Part shown: positions 40,617-53,525 of the stretch, piece after piece
How positions within the stretch are numbered: the first letter of the stretch is position 1
Layout: each line of letters opens with the position of its first letter
Source of the DNA: Hymenoscyphus infarciens
Taxonomy: Eukaryota; Ascomycota; Leotiomycetes; Helotiales; Helotiaceae
Length of the DNA: 64,000 bases
Assembly: GCA_001414345.1 (NCBI GenBank)
Contig: LLCB01000030.1
Coordinates: 124,001-188,000 of the forward strand
Direction: 5' to 3'
The notes under the pieces: model-generated
What the model was told of the DNA's origin: nothing
Database searches by the model: none
The model's input: only the letters and a program-made list of their open reading frames with translations
Translations under genes and position numbers: made by a program

Positions 40617-43600
40617 TCATATTGCCGTTCCGTGGACGTCTGCATCAGCATCGACTTCTTCCTCATCCATCTTACAAGTGCATCCGTACTTTTCTCTGTA
40701 TCTTCGAGGCGACAACCCCTTTAGAAGCGCCGAGGCATTCTTTGCAGCTGCTGGTTTGGCATACCGACTACTCTCTGAAACGCTATCTGCAATCACTTGG
40801 TCGTGAACGATTACCATCGCTAGAGACTTTGGCTTGGTCCCATCAAACGACGGGATTTCTTGCGACAAAAGCGTCCAGTTTGTACAGCACATGCTAATTT
40901 GGAAGAAATTGGCGAGATTTGTGACGGGCTGTTTTTTGGCGTAAGAATCGTAAATACTCATATCTTTGAAGTACCATTTGATATGTAATTCGAAAAACTC
41001 CTCTACACGGGAGAAGTCATACTCCGAGTCGACGAACAATGCTCCAATATACGCTTCGACAATATCCGGAAGACATTTTGGCGTTTTCGTGATTGCAGTC
41101 CAATAATCAGGAGCGTATTCTTCGCGGGGTTTCCCAGTAGCTTCCGCCTCATCCTGTGCTGTTCGTTTTGCTTCTCCAAGTTCCTCAATATACTCGCTAA
41201 TTTGCTTCTGGAACTTTTGATTGAAAATCGTCAAGAAGGCATTGAAGCCCAATTCGACACAGAGGCAGCCCAAGAAATCATTGGAAACCATGGCCATTTT
41301 ATGCTCTGTTAGCCACTGGGGATCTTTGCCTGGGTAATTGTGGAAAAGGTAATTGACACAAACCATATCAAGGAGAGAATCGCCCAAGAATTCAAGACGT
41401 TGGTAATTTGGGACCCGCTCGTATGAGTATGGAAATGACGGATGGATGAAAGCAGATCGTAGAAGGCGTGGCCATTGGAAGTGGTAAGGGTGCTTCAATT
41501 CAACCTTCTTTGCCATTTCAAGCTGCATTTGTGTAGGTCTTTGTGTCTGGTAGGCCGGCTTCTTGTACAGCTTATAGTAGTCGGCCCATGAGATGACATT
41601 ATGATTCTCGCTGCAGACCAGCTCCGTGACAGCTCTCACTGCGTAGTCCATATTGTTTTTGCTTTGGTGCGTAAGCAAAGCTGCTCCAATCAGCGCTTCA
41701 GACACATCGGCAATGCTTTTGTCGCCGAGTTTGTGGCTGTTTGGAGCAGTGGCCGTCTTGCCCTTCGTAAGTGTCAAACCCTCGGGGTACCACGCTCTTC
41801 TATTGAAAGCTTGAGATCGAATATACTCGTAAAGCTTGAGTTTTACGGCGACCTCAAAAAGATTCTTGTTGCAGATCATGGTCATACGATCCACGTGATA
41901 GTTGAATTCGTCGCTATCAGGCTTAGTCCCATATAGTGTTATTGAGGTTGCCATCTTCAAGAAGCAATCGCCCAGAAACTCGAGACGCTCATAATTGTTT
42001 CCCATTCCTCGTTGAAAATCTATCTTTTCCTCTCCATGATCGCCCGAGTTATCGGAGTCTTTTGTTACGGCTTCCAAGGCAAGATCTGGTCGAATATCAA
42101 GATGAAGCAACTCGCATGCTTCAAGAGCGATGAGATATGCTTCAATGCGATGGATGATAGCCGGGAATATATATGCCATAGAAACGACAGTTGACGGGAG
42201 CTAACAAGATTAGTAAGGAAATTCAAGAGGAGTGTTGACTCTCTAACTAGGCCAGGGCCCTAGCTAGAATTAAGTTGGCAGAAAAACTTACAGCAGAGAT
42301 CTTAAGGATTTCTAAAACGATGAAACACTTCTTGGGGCCTTCAGATACGTTTTTATCAAATTCGTCCAAAAGATTTCGTCGGAGCGGAATCAGCTCCGCC
42401 TCGAAGACGCGCTGACTTGCATCAAAAGTTCGACGAGCTCTGGCCTTCTCCCCTATCAAAGTATTAGCACAGATTCTCAAACGAGGAGGAATAACGTACA
42501 AAGACTTGAGCTGTATTCCATTATGTTATCGGTTCTCTGTCGTGTCCCTTTGCGCGGAGCACAATTTGGCGGAACGGGGTCTAAAGGCTTGTATTGGGGT
42601 GCAACGCCTTTACACCATAGCTTCCGAGAACCATCATAAGGATCAACAATATACTTGTCGACGAAGAATTCATCTGGCTCAGTTTGCCATGATTTGAGTT
42701 CCCATCCCTTCTCCTGCCACGCTTGCTGATGTTCATCGATGCCTTTCAGCAAGTCCCAGGCTATCAATTCGGCCGGGTCGGTGTAGCGGCTAGCGTCTAG
42801 AAATGATTTGAGAGGAGCAAGAAAGTAGGGCATTTTGGATGGATCGGACTCGTATATTTTGCTAAATACGTCGTCGAAGATTGCCAAAGTAAAGGTATTG
42901 ATTTGTCGTAACGTATCCGCGGAAACCTGGAGACTCGTAGGAAAGGAGGCGCAACTAACCCCAGAGTGCTTTCCATCCCCGAAATGAAGCATGAATGATG
43001 GCAAACTGGGAATGGCCGATCTAGTAAGCAAAGCTAACGGCTGAGTAGGGCGGTCAAGTTCTTGTGGGCTGTCCAAGCTAAGTATCGATACGAAAAGTTT
43101 CTTTGGAATCTCTCCTGCCGACCATAGGAGGGGCTTAGTCTTCATGTCATACGAGTCTCGCTTCTTTGAGTCGACTGCAAGTAGGGCATTGCGCATGGCA
43201 GGAAGCTTCTTCATATAAGTCGGGAGAAGATTTTCATCCAAGTAACTGCCCTCAATGAGAAGCTTGCAGGCCTCGAACGCAGCTGAGCATTTTGCAACTT
43301 GCTTAGTGGATTTTGGGTGCCCAACAGCACCTCGAATTGGAGCACCCTCGGGTAGGATAACTTCGCCGAGGAACTTCTTGTTTTGAATTGTTACAATATA
43401 CTCAGGATGAAGGTTTGTCTCTTGGCTAGATTCCAGTGTGTCGACGAAATTTGCAAGGACAGTGAGACTCGATTGGTAAGTGAGCTTTGCCCCAGTCGTG
43501 GGAACTATATAGGCTTGTTTTGCCTTCTCCTTCCTCAAGAAGTAGTCCATGTCGACATTGTTGCCCGTGAGTTTTCTATCTTCAGGTACTTCGTTGCAAA

Positions 43601-46310
43601 ATCTCTTCAAAACCCCCTCGTTCAAACGAACCTCGCGGATTGTTTGTTCGTGTTCTCGATTACCCAACTCGGCCATGTGAATGAATCGCGAATTGGTATG
43701 TCTTGCACGACCCCTGGACTGAATGTACTGGATGACAGTAGAGTAAAGGTCAAATCGTACTATCAGATTGCAGTCTGGGATATCAAGGCCCTCCTCGGCC
43801 ACAGATGTCGCAAAGAGACAATTGATCTTGCCGTTGCGGAAGTTCATCATAGTGAGGACTTGCTCGCGAAATGAGGTATTTTGATCACCAGCTTCGCCAG
43901 ATCGTGTTCCAACCTGCGTTTCGCGTAAATAAATAGACATTGGAAAAGGGATGCGGACTTACCAATGTGTCGACTTTCAAGTGCTCGGTTTTAACATTAG
44001 TCTCTTGAAAGAGCCTTGCCAGAAGGTGAGCAGTATAGCGCTGCTTGACGAAAACAATGCATTTGGACTCGGTTTCTTTTTCGAACTCCTCGTAAAGAAT
44101 CTTGATCAAATATATGACTTTGGATGACATATTTTGCGATGAATCAGAAGGATAGCAGAAGTCTGGAGGGTCGAAAACATGCGCTTTGACAACGGCTTGC
44201 GCGGCTAGCAAATTTTCCTTCTTCTTTTCTAACATCTCCATTTGACGGTCGGCATTTTCTTCCCAATGCTTTCTCTCTGTCTTTGCCGTAAGCTTCTTCA
44301 ACTCCTCTTCCTCCATGCAAAACCGCCACATTTGGTCTGCGCACCAAGTCCCGAGTTCTCGAGATGCTTCATGTGCGAACAAGAGGGGTTTTCGAAGAAC
44401 GGAATCCTTTCCTAGGCAGGCAGCAATCTGAGTGTACAAAGGGGTATAGAATTTGTGACCCAGAGCCAGGTAACGGGCTAGTTTCTCCTCAGTTGCCTTC
44501 ATTGTTGTGTATTGAAGGAGACTGGCATCGGCAACAGTGGCGATCTCACAGTGTAAAATAACTTCTAGTTCTTCGGCAGCTTTTCTGGGTGACACTTTAG
44601 CATCCACGGGAGAGGCGGTCATGCCAAATATCTTTGGGCGAATTGCACTTTTAGGCATCGTTGCATAGAAATCCATGATTATTCTTGCCTTTGACAAATC
44701 AGCATCAGCTCGTTGGTATCGAGGCGATTTGAAAAAGGGGGGAGGGCATTAATCGGAAGATGGATAAGGATCAGGAGAGGAATTAAAAAAGCTGTGTACT
44801 CACATACGGATGCTCTTTCTTAGCGTGGTGAGCCTCATCAAAGATCAACAAGTTGATTCCATCCATTGAAATAAAGCCATGGCCGAGACACTGGCGAAGG
44901 ACTTCTGCGGTGCAAACAACGACCATGTTTTCGGCAAAAACCTTCTCCCATTTCTCTCGAGACCACAGTTTTGTTCCCATATTTCCGCAAAGCATGTCCA
45001 TTGGCAAATCATCAAGGTTGTTTTTTAGAACATAGTGTTGCTGGAAAACCAAAGTGACAGAGTTAACCTGGATTATATTAGTCTTCAAATCAAAGAAAGT
45101 AGAAGCAGTACTCACAAGAAAGAACGAAACTCGTTTGCCCTTTCCCGAGGCTCTATCCTCTAGCTCCTGTGCAAGAATATGCCGGAGTAACAGAACAGCA
45201 ATCAAGGTCTTTCCGGAGCCTAAAACAATTAGCTAGTCACCCTGAAATACTGGGGATTCACAAACCTGTGTCTAGAACCGCAATGATGTTCTTTTCCTTG
45301 GCTCTTTCAAAGAGCTCACTTTGATATTCACGAGGAGTGTCGATGATCTTTTCATTTCTAGATTGATTGACGATGCACTTTGTGGATTGAAGGGCTTCTT
45401 CGCCTGACTTTACCTGGTCGCTGTGTTTTGTTGTAGGGTTTCTGAGTTTCTCTTGGAGGTAATTGTTAGCAACGGCATACTGTCTTCGCTTGCGCTCTGA
45501 CATAACCCGTGGTTTGGAAGATGGCTGGTCTTCTACATCGGAGTCGTCATCATCATACTGCGTGGCGTATTCCTCGATGTCGGGTGCCGACTTTATATTC
45601 AAGTGCGACTCCTCAACCAAAGGCAGAGGCTTGAAGGGATCAGGCAAGACATCCTCGGGCAAGAGAGTAGAAGAGCTCTCCTGCCAATTCTGGACTCGAG
45701 CAATATGAGCAGGTTGGCGAGCACGCTGTAGATCGGCAATAACGTCAACTTCTGTTCTTTGCGGCAACGCCGTCGCAGTGACCGTATACAGAGTCATCTT
45801 GGCCGCTGCGGAGACTGGACCCATACTTGCAACATTCAGTTTGGTAGGGGTTAAGTTTTGTGCTCGACTGAAATCCTCAAATGTCAGGCGTGGGGGTTGT
45901 ATGGAAGAAGACGAGGGCACGGGTGAAATAAAAGGGAGGCAAGAAAGTGAAGGCGGAGATCCTAGAGGTCGTGTGGAAGGTGAAGGTGAGACAACCCGTT
46001 TGGCGAGGGGTGTTGCAGGTTGGTACTTCTTGGCTGGAGGGTTGACTTGAGGTAGAGATGGAGTTGAAGGTTGATCACCTGCAGAAGACAGATCCACAAG
46101 AGGGTCAGTATTGTTGTAGAGGATTGAGTCGTGGTTCAAAAGCAACATTTGACACAGTGTGTCGGGGGCGAGAGAATCAGTGGGACATGGAGACGTTTTC
46201 CTGGTGCTGGTACTGTTGCTGTTTGCGATCAGTGCTGTTTTGTCGTCAATTGGTAGCAAACAGTCATCGGCCAATAAACGGAGGTCCCGCAGATATTGGT
46301 TGAAAGGCAT
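40617..46310 (-). CDS. dcl1: Dicer-like protein 1 (DCL1 type)
   Basis: This is an RNase III enzyme that cuts double-stranded RNA into small RNAs for gene silencing. Exons are 46,310-45,266, 45,219-45,116, 45,067-44,804, 44,688-43,963, 43,913-42,500, 42,452-42,292 and 42,200-40,617, giving 1,765 residues. The order is a long Ser/Pro-rich N-terminus; a helicase domain with Walker A LDTGSGKT (split by intron 1), DEAH in [12 protein letters not shown], and [16 protein letters not shown]; a Dicer dimerisation region; and two RNase III domains, with YERLEFLGD plus [11 protein letters not shown], then [15 protein letters not shown] plus [13 protein letters not shown]. The C-terminus resembles the dsRNA-binding end of fungal DCL1 ([17 protein letters not shown], then CTC). 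No PAZ domain is seen, as is usual for this class. All catalytic motifs are present. An upstream ATG at 46,412 would add 34 residues. Confidence 0.93.
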
Positions 46311-46800
46311 GAGGGAAACATGAAAAGAGAAGGGGGTAAATGGAAGGGGAATCGCCTCGAGGTTTGATTGGTTTTTTGCAAAAAAGCGACCGGATGGATG
46401 GGAAGTGTACATGTACGCTTGAGGTGACAGACAGGTCCAGAGGTCCTCTCAGACGAACGAGAGTTCTCCCCTTGGGGACCCGGTGTGTTGCGTTGTGTGG
46501 ACGTGGTCAACCCCAAGTTTGTTGTGCGGTGAAGTAGGTAGTGGTGGTGTTGCGAGGAAAGGAAATCAAGAAGAAACAGGAAGGTAACGCGAGGCAAGCG
46601 CGCCTTGCCCAACGCCAAAACACGGGTTTGGAAGCTAATTGAAGCAGCATCCATGTAGCACCCAAAATGTACGGCCGCTTTAACGACGGGCCTTTCCATC
46701 AGGACTTGGTAGCTCGTCGCAACCCCGCTACTAGGAAATCCACCAGGAAATCCAAATCAACGCCCTCACAACCTCGTCTCTTGTTGGAAGACCTCGAATC

Positions 46801-48035
46801 ATGGCCGAACAAAGCATCAGATCCCTCTTCGCCTCTGCCGAGCGCCAGAGGCTCGATATCGAATCTTCCCCGAGCAGCAACTCCGCCGCCTACCAAGAAA
46901 ACCTGGCCGCGGCCATTACCAACTACCACGATTGTTTACAACTCGCAAACCGTATCTCCCTCTTTAGCCCGAACGAGACACTCGAGGACTTGTCTTCTGG
47001 AGACCTCCAGTATGCATCGCCGAGCGACCCCAATTCCCCGTAGTATGCCTCTAACCATTTGTCAGATACCTACTCATCAACTATCACCTCGCTGGACTGA
47101 TACTCCGCGTCGCTGGCAATGACCGAAAACTCGTTCTTCAAAAAGCAAGAGAAATTTACGAGGAATTTCTCTCCCTTTTATATCAGTATGAGCTACTCAA
47201 AGGGCAGAATAAGAAATTCTACAATCAATACCTGGAAGCCCCCACCACATTTTCAACCATTTCAACAACAGATGGCGCCTCCCTACGCAATACAAAAATG
47301 GCAAATTACGCGTTGGAGAGGGATCTGAAGAATAAGTTAGAGGCATATTCATCTGCTGCATATACCTGGGACGCTTACTGATCGTGTTTTAGCTTCTATC
47401 CCAAAACCCAGCGTACCTGCAGAACGATGACGATGCTGTGCGAAACCTGCAACTCACCAATATCACTCTCTGTACCCACAATGCCTTCCAACAACTCGAG
47501 TTCATCAATAAAGAAGCCGAAATTCTGGCAATGGCACCTCCCACGCCACCCGCTGGCCCGGAACTTCTCGAGAGGGACCACAGACAGAGAATGGGAGGGC
47601 TACGAGACAAAAAAGAATACTCGGAAAAATTAGATCTCGTTCCCGACAACGACTGGCGTGGCCAATTCGGCGTAAACGGTAAATTAGTGGGGTCGGTTCA
47701 TGTGGTTTCGAAGGACGCACAAAAGAACAGACAACAGCGGGCCAAAGATGTCTTTGGTCAGTTCCATCGCCCTCCCACTATGACGATTGATGAGTTCCTG
47801 GAAAATCAAAAAGCAACGGGTGGCATAATTGAGGGCGGTGGTGCGGATAGCGGAAAGGCCCCAGAACCCGATGAAGACAACTATGAAAAAGGTGATGAAG
47901 AAACATACAAAGCCCGGAACTGGGACAATTTTACCGAGGATAATCCAAAGTAAGTTCTAGAACTACCTCTGCTACCTGGAGAACTCTTTGCTGACGAAAA
48001 TTAGGGGCTCTGGAAATACTTTAAACAGAGGTTAG
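46801..48035 (+). CDS. TAP42: TAP42-family PP2A-associated regulator
   Basis: This is a TOR-pathway regulator that binds catalytic subunits of type 2A-like phosphatases (yeast Tap42, animal alpha4). Exons 46,801-47,009, 47,066-47,342, 47,393-47,949 and 48,005-48,035 give 357 residues, close to yeast Tap42. The helical N-terminal part has YLLINYHLAGLILRV and ARIYEEF-like segments (REIYEEFLSLLYQYELL). The conserved C-terminal part has the RPPTMTIDEF motif (here HRPPTMTIDEFLE) and ends with GDEETYKARNWDNFTEDNPK, GSGNTLNRG. Intron 2 appears to be a GC-AG intron; introns 1 and 3 are GT-AG. The gene is divergent from DCL1 with about 490 bp between start codons. Confidence 0.92.
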
Positions 48036-48919
48036 ATCAATCAATTGAATTAAATCCAAGATATCACACCCGTTTTTGAGTTTCCTCGGTCCCCTCCTGA
48101 TTTGAAGTGCACATTTGAAAATGTGCACCAAAGCGGGTCATAAAAGGGTATATTTTGACGCAAATAGTGGGTTTTCACGGTGTCATCAAGCTCTTTGGCA
48201 AGTCTCGCCTTTACTGTCTGAAATGGTTTCGAGTGGAGAAATTAATGTTCTAGGAATTTCCGAGGCAGTGGGGGAGGGGGCGGGATATTATATCGAGCAT
48301 GCATAAGTTTCACTCTAATAAATCATGAACACAATTTGATTGGTGGCAGAAGCATGGCAGTGAAGATACTGTACTCTACCCCAAGAACACAGTGCAGCAT
48401 ATAGCCGACGGTGTTTTCAAGCAGCAAAAAATTCCCTAAGACGAGATTGCTCTGGGCGTTACGCATTTGTACATTCTAAGACTGCTAGTGCTTCTTGTTT
48501 ATTTTTGCAACTATGCATGGTTGAGATGTATGCGTTCCAATTTTCAAACATACCACTTGTTTTATCAGCCCTGGGTGCGTGCCCTCTCACCTGCTGGGTA
48601 TATAAGTAACAGCATGATTGAGCATTGGGTCCTTAGGCAGCACTCCTGGGGGGTGCAACCTGATCGTCGCTCCTTTAGCAAAATCCTCTATCAGTTCTGT
48701 TTGAAATCCAAAGCGCCCTTCCTACATCGTTTTGTCATTTTCTTTTATATGTTGAATGCCTGCTATGCTATGGAGGATCTTGTTATTGTCGACGATAATG
48801 GGCATCGGATCGTTGCCCCAAAGATAAACGACACATCGCTGTCTAAAAGCAACAGAAGCAAGCCACGATCCAGATTTCATTTACGATGGAAGCTTGCTTT
48901 CTTTTCCCTTTAATTATGG
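48036..48919. other. intergenic, no confident gene
   Basis: A forward frame at 48,467-48,913 (about 149 codons from a TTG; the first ATG is later) shows no recognised motif. It ends just before the HET relic. It could be a decayed upstream part of that gene or noise. Confidence 0.45.
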
Positions 48920-50733
48920 ATCGGCTAAATGTAAATTATGTCTTGGAGATCGCTTTCCTTTCGCTTTTTATCGACGGAATTTGTATTCAAATACTATACT
49001 GCCCGTCGAAAACGAGACTAGGAGGATATAGACTACTGTCCACATTATAGAATCGTTACAAGAATCTTGCCTCTCATGCAAGGTATTGTTTCTAGCGCTC
49101 AAACAATCTTCGAAGTGGTACCTAAAAGGGGGGGAGGACCGATTGAAATCTCTGATTTTGACGTGCAAATCACGCTTTCACCAGGATTCACTGTACGCAT
49201 TTACGCTTCAAACCAACATGGAAACCTTTTGGATCAAATCGAGTTAGTTACAAAAGCTGGTAATTAATCTCCTCGCTTTCAAAAGCTAGTCTAAGGCTAA
49301 ACAAAACATTAGGTCAACCTTCACCTTGGAAAGCCATCGGGCCTGCCACTCATCGTACCCTTGATCCTCCGACAATAGATTCAAGTGTAGAATTTGTCGA
49401 GGATCACTTTGCCCTGTGTATTTCGCATCCAGATTGCCGACCAAAAATTCCTGAGTTACCAGCTCGTATAATTGATGTGCATCAACTGGCCAAACCTCGA
49501 TTAATGGCAAGCGTGCGAGATATGTTTTACTCAGCCACTGTTGGGGAAATTGAGGATACATGCCACTTGTGACTAATCGGCATTCGTTGGAGGAGCACCA
49601 CACTGCTATACCCTGGGAAACACTCAGTCTTACCTTCCAACACGCTATTTTCATTGCTTAGTGGCTGGGATTTCACTATTTGTGGATCGATAGCCTATGT
49701 ATTGACCCTCTGGATTGGGAGATCGAATCTACGAAGATGGCTGAAATATACATGAATTCTGAGTTAACAGTTTCAGCCACATCCGCACCAGATGGCCGAG
49801 ATGGTTGTATTGTTGGAAGGCCAATTGAAACAGAAGAAACGCTTCTTCTCTCGCAGAACAACATGGAACACGAGTCTCGATCTGAAAAGGAAAACATATT
49901 TATGCGTGTTCCTGCTACTTTCGCCCACGCAATAATAGATGTATTGCCCACAAAAACGGCCGATCTGGATAATTATGAAGGTATAGTCCGTCACGAAGGA
50001 GCACCGCTCGCCAAAAGAGCATGGGCGTTCCAGGAGAGCGTGCTCCTCACCGAAGCATTCATTTTCACTGTCAAGAGTTGATATGGGAATGTAGACACAG
50101 TCTCAACTGCGAATGCGGACGTCTACAATGGCTTCGGAAAAAACGGGTTGAAATGAAGACGCCATTTGTAGCCCTAGACATTCCCGGAAAGACTGAAAAA
50201 GAAAACGTTGTAATACAGTGGTACAAAACCAACCTTGCGTATTCTGCCTTATACATCACCTATGATTCTGATCGACTCCCCGCACTGTCTGGTCTCGCTA
50301 GCTCATTTTATCGATTATTGAAAGCACCTATCTTGCTGTGCTATGGGAATGCGATCTGTGGTGGGGTTTGCTATGGATGAGACCAGAATCCTCTAGTCAA
50401 AACACTCGATGTCGTCGTCTCACTGGGGACGCCGCCTCCATTCCAACTTGGTCATGGGCCTCAATAATCCACGATAGGCATGAGAACACCTCTATCTATG
50501 ATTTTGCCGCCAGGCAGTTTTTCGATGTTCAAATGGACCCTAGGTTTACCGTGGTTTCAGCAAAACGTACTGTTTCTTCTATAAACATGTTTGGCCACGT
50601 ATCAGATGGAGTGCTGCAGCTTCGAGGTGGATTGATTGAGGCATTGCTTTGCCGAGAGAACCTGGGCCTGACATTGAAAGATTACGATTTGCTGCTACTT
50701 GGAGCCGACCTCGGCAAACCTGCTGGATTTTAA
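48920..50733 (+). pseudogene. broken HET-domain (heterokaryon incompatibility) gene
   Basis: Pieces of one HET protein follow each other in the right order but in different frames. First come AKCKLCLGD and HIIESLQESCLSCKVL, then IEISDFDVQITL, then PSPWKAIGPA with LPARIIDVHQL. Next is the core HYLWIDSLCIDP with MAEIYMNSELTVSATSA, then LAKRAWAFQESVLL, IWECRHSLNCECG and ASIPTWSWASI. In-frame stops occur near 49,028 and 49,570. Frame changes occur near 49,115-49,130 (a run of seven G), near 49,670, near 50,075 and near 50,345. The conserved ALSHCWG segment before the core is missing. HET proteins trigger cell death after fusion of unlike strains; this copy cannot make one. One or two frame changes might be introns, but not all. 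Confidence 0.85.
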
Positions 50734-51624
50734 CCCGCCTACAGCCCAGATTTGTCTCATCACTTAGTATTTGATGTTGGATTTGGTGGAGTCCCCAAAG
50801 AAATCCGCGCAAACGAATCTGTACATTGTTTATGCGTGGCAGGTTGCTCTGTGTTGATTGATTCCAAGGGAACTGGCATGAAAACTGAATTTTGTTTAGT
50901 TCTCAACATATAAGCGTGTTGGTACTCTCAAATATGTAACATTTCCAAGTAAGGAAGGGAATTGTCGAAACTGGACTTTTGGTCGCCGATATATCATATA
51001 GAAACTGGTTTGAAGACGCTCCCATAGTAGAGTTAAACATCGTCTAGGTATGTGCACTTTCCCAAAGGCTACCTCTCTTCTAATTTTCAAGGAAGTAATG
51101 TCCACCAAACCACTTGAAATAAGGGACCGAAGGTGGTTAAGAGAGTATGTGAGAATTCTGGACTTTCTGATGTTTGGATCATATCTATATTTCAATGCTA
51201 CAATCAATATGTCCATGAAAAGGTTTTGGGGACTACCTCATTGACATTACTTTTTGAATTTGCATAACACGATCAATTATATTGAATATTTGTTTTCTCA
51301 AGTCTCTACTGGCACCTTCTACTTCTCCCACCCAAACGTCAGATGGTTTCCACTAGCTTAAGAAATGAAGAGGTGTGTTTGCTTTGGGAAGCGAGTTGAA
51401 ATGTGACTTGGGGGTGACTGATTTGACCGACAATGTAATACAAAAGACCCTAACCGGAATTCCCGACACGAGAAATCAGCTCCCTGAGCCCGAAACCAAA
51501 AACATGAAGTGACACCTGTTAAATTCGATGAATATTACACCGCCTCTAGCGGATGGCGCTCAACTAGAAACCCGAGGACCAGCAATTCCAGTTTAACCTT
51601 TACCAGACCATAGACTGTGCCATC
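50734..51624. other. intergenic, nothing recognised
   Basis: This stretch lies between the 3' end of the HET relic and the 3' end of the first P450. I see no motif-bearing frame, repeat or RNA gene. Confidence 0.6.
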
Positions 51625-53525
51625 CTACATTGTCCTCTTCACAATTCGGATCGGAATATCCTTGTGTATTCCGATTGTGATATTCGCCTCCAGATCATCA
51701 TACATCATCTTGATTGCCTTATCCCGCGTTTTCCCCCAAGCCAATCTCTCATCGCCATTACACTCGTCAACAGTCTTTTTCTCCACAACAAGCTCCAAAG
51801 AGTAGGACTTGAACAAAGTAGCCATCGATGCCGTTAATTCAACGTTCGCAAATTCTTTGCCAGGACACACCCTTCCTCCAGCACCAAATGAGGTCGCTGT
51901 TGCAAGGTCTTGGTCATTTTCATCTAGCCATCTGCCGGGGTCGATGTATAGAGCTGGCGAATCTGACAGCGCCTTACTCCTCTCTGTCGAGACATTGATG
52001 GATCTTTTCCAATTGCTCGGGTTTCGTGCAGCTCCTGCGTTATTGACAAGGGTAAGTGTATTCTCGGGAATACGGTGAGCTTTGCCATGCGAGTCAACGA
52101 GAGTGACAGGATTTAGTGCTTTTCTCATGATAAATGATGCTGGGTTGAACACATAAAGGACTTCCTTCTGGATTGCTCCCAAAAAGCCTCGTTTTAAAAC
52201 TGGGTAGTCTTTTTCGAGTGTCCACTCACTTGCCGGCCGCGTCCCAAGCTGGTCGTCCAGTTCTTTTTGCATTCGTTGTTGATGTTCCGGATAAATCGCC
52301 ATCAATAGGTAGATAAAACCTAAAGTACCCCCAGTTGTTTCGTGTCCGGCAAGGAGCGAAAAGAAGATATTACCAAGAACGCTTTCCTTGGGAAGAGGGT
52401 CCTTTCCATTAACCCCAGCGAGAACAACAGACTCTAATCATGGTTAGTGTCTATAAAATCCAATAAAAGTGACAACAGGTCTTACCAAGAATGGTTTTGT
52501 TTTTCTTGGCTGTAACAGCCTCAACGTTATCCAGGACTTGTGCACGGAATTCGTCCAAGTACGTGGTGATCTCTGTGAAGCTCTGGTAAGTATCTTGGAA
52601 CTTCTTCACTGGCAGTTTTCCCAGCAGTGCCGTGGGTACTGTAAAGTAAACCGCAAGGTTCTCGATGAACTTGGGGAGTGCTTCATCCAGAGCTATGTTG
52701 TGCCCAGCTGGTAGAGGTGCTGCATCGTCGCTATTCCATTTGACTTTCATGCCGAAGAATCCACTGCAGATAATATTCAAAGCCAGCCTCGAAGTCCAAT
52801 ATCTGATCACTGGAATAATAGCCTGATGTTTTTCGATCCAATGTGTTGCAAGCGTCTCGGTCTGGTGCTGGGTCTCTTTCCATACAGTCTGGTTCATGAC
52901 AGGGCCAAAACCCGCTGTAACTGCCCTGCGATGAGCTTTCCATTCGTTGCCTTGAACCGAGGCAATAGTCGGGCCATAAACATTCCAAAACTTCAAAAAC
53001 TCCACAGGAGCATCGACGTTGGGATGTTGGGTGAAGAGATCGCGGATTACGGCATTATCGCTAGACCAGAGCATGTTACCACTCGGTGTTGCCAATATGA
53101 ATGTGTCGGTACCGGCTTCTTCGAAGGGTTCGTATCCCATTTTCCAGATTTTCCAAACCTGGGCGATCCTATTCCATGCCTATCAGATATTGTCGCCATT
53201 TAATGGTACGAGGAGAGGAGCACGTACTGTAACCATGGGCTGGTCCATGATTGTGGTAGAAGCTTCAGGATTGGCATCAACACAGGATACAACATCATCC
53301 ACATAATGCTGGAAATGTGAATACTATAGAAGAGAAGTTAGCGAAGCCCGAAACCTGGTGATAGGGGAAGATGTATGAGAGAGCTGCTCACGGGGAGTAG
53401 AAAACTGGAAAGCCAGTTGTCAAAGCAATCTGGTAATTGCGTCGCCATTGCGCGATTTGGCGGGAAAAGAAGAATGCAAGAAGAACACCAAGGCCCCCAA
53501 GAGCTGTGAGAATGATACTCGCCAT
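51625..53525 (-). CDS. cytochrome P450 monooxygenase (P450-A)
   Basis: This is a probable membrane-anchored oxidase of the diterpene cluster. Exons 53,525-53,392, 53,323-53,228, 53,168-52,486 and 52,433-51,625 (introns 68, 59 and 52 nt) give 573 residues. The first 20 residues form a hydrophobic anchor (SIILTALGGLGVLLAFFF). Landmarks are WKAHRR (helix C), LLAGHETTGGT (oxygen-binding helix I) and SFGAGGRVCPGKEFA with the haem cysteine. The helix K motif, normally ExxR, reads KEVLYVFNPASF, so the otherwise near-invariant Arg is Tyr; folding or activity may be impaired. It is divergent from P450-B, 563 bp apart, so the two may share control. The substrate is unknown. Confidence 0.88.

Noticed and set aside
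40617..46310. Assignment as DCL2
   Set aside because: The long N-terminus, the [17 protein letters not shown] helicase segments and the C-terminal SSRYAK/CTC region fit DCL1 better.
47438..47953. Separate gene inside the TAP42 region
   Set aside because: It is the third exon of TAP42, in frame after the GC-AG intron.
48467..48913. 149-codon frame upstream of the HET relic
   Set aside because: It starts at TTG, has no motif, and could not be joined convincingly to the HET domain.
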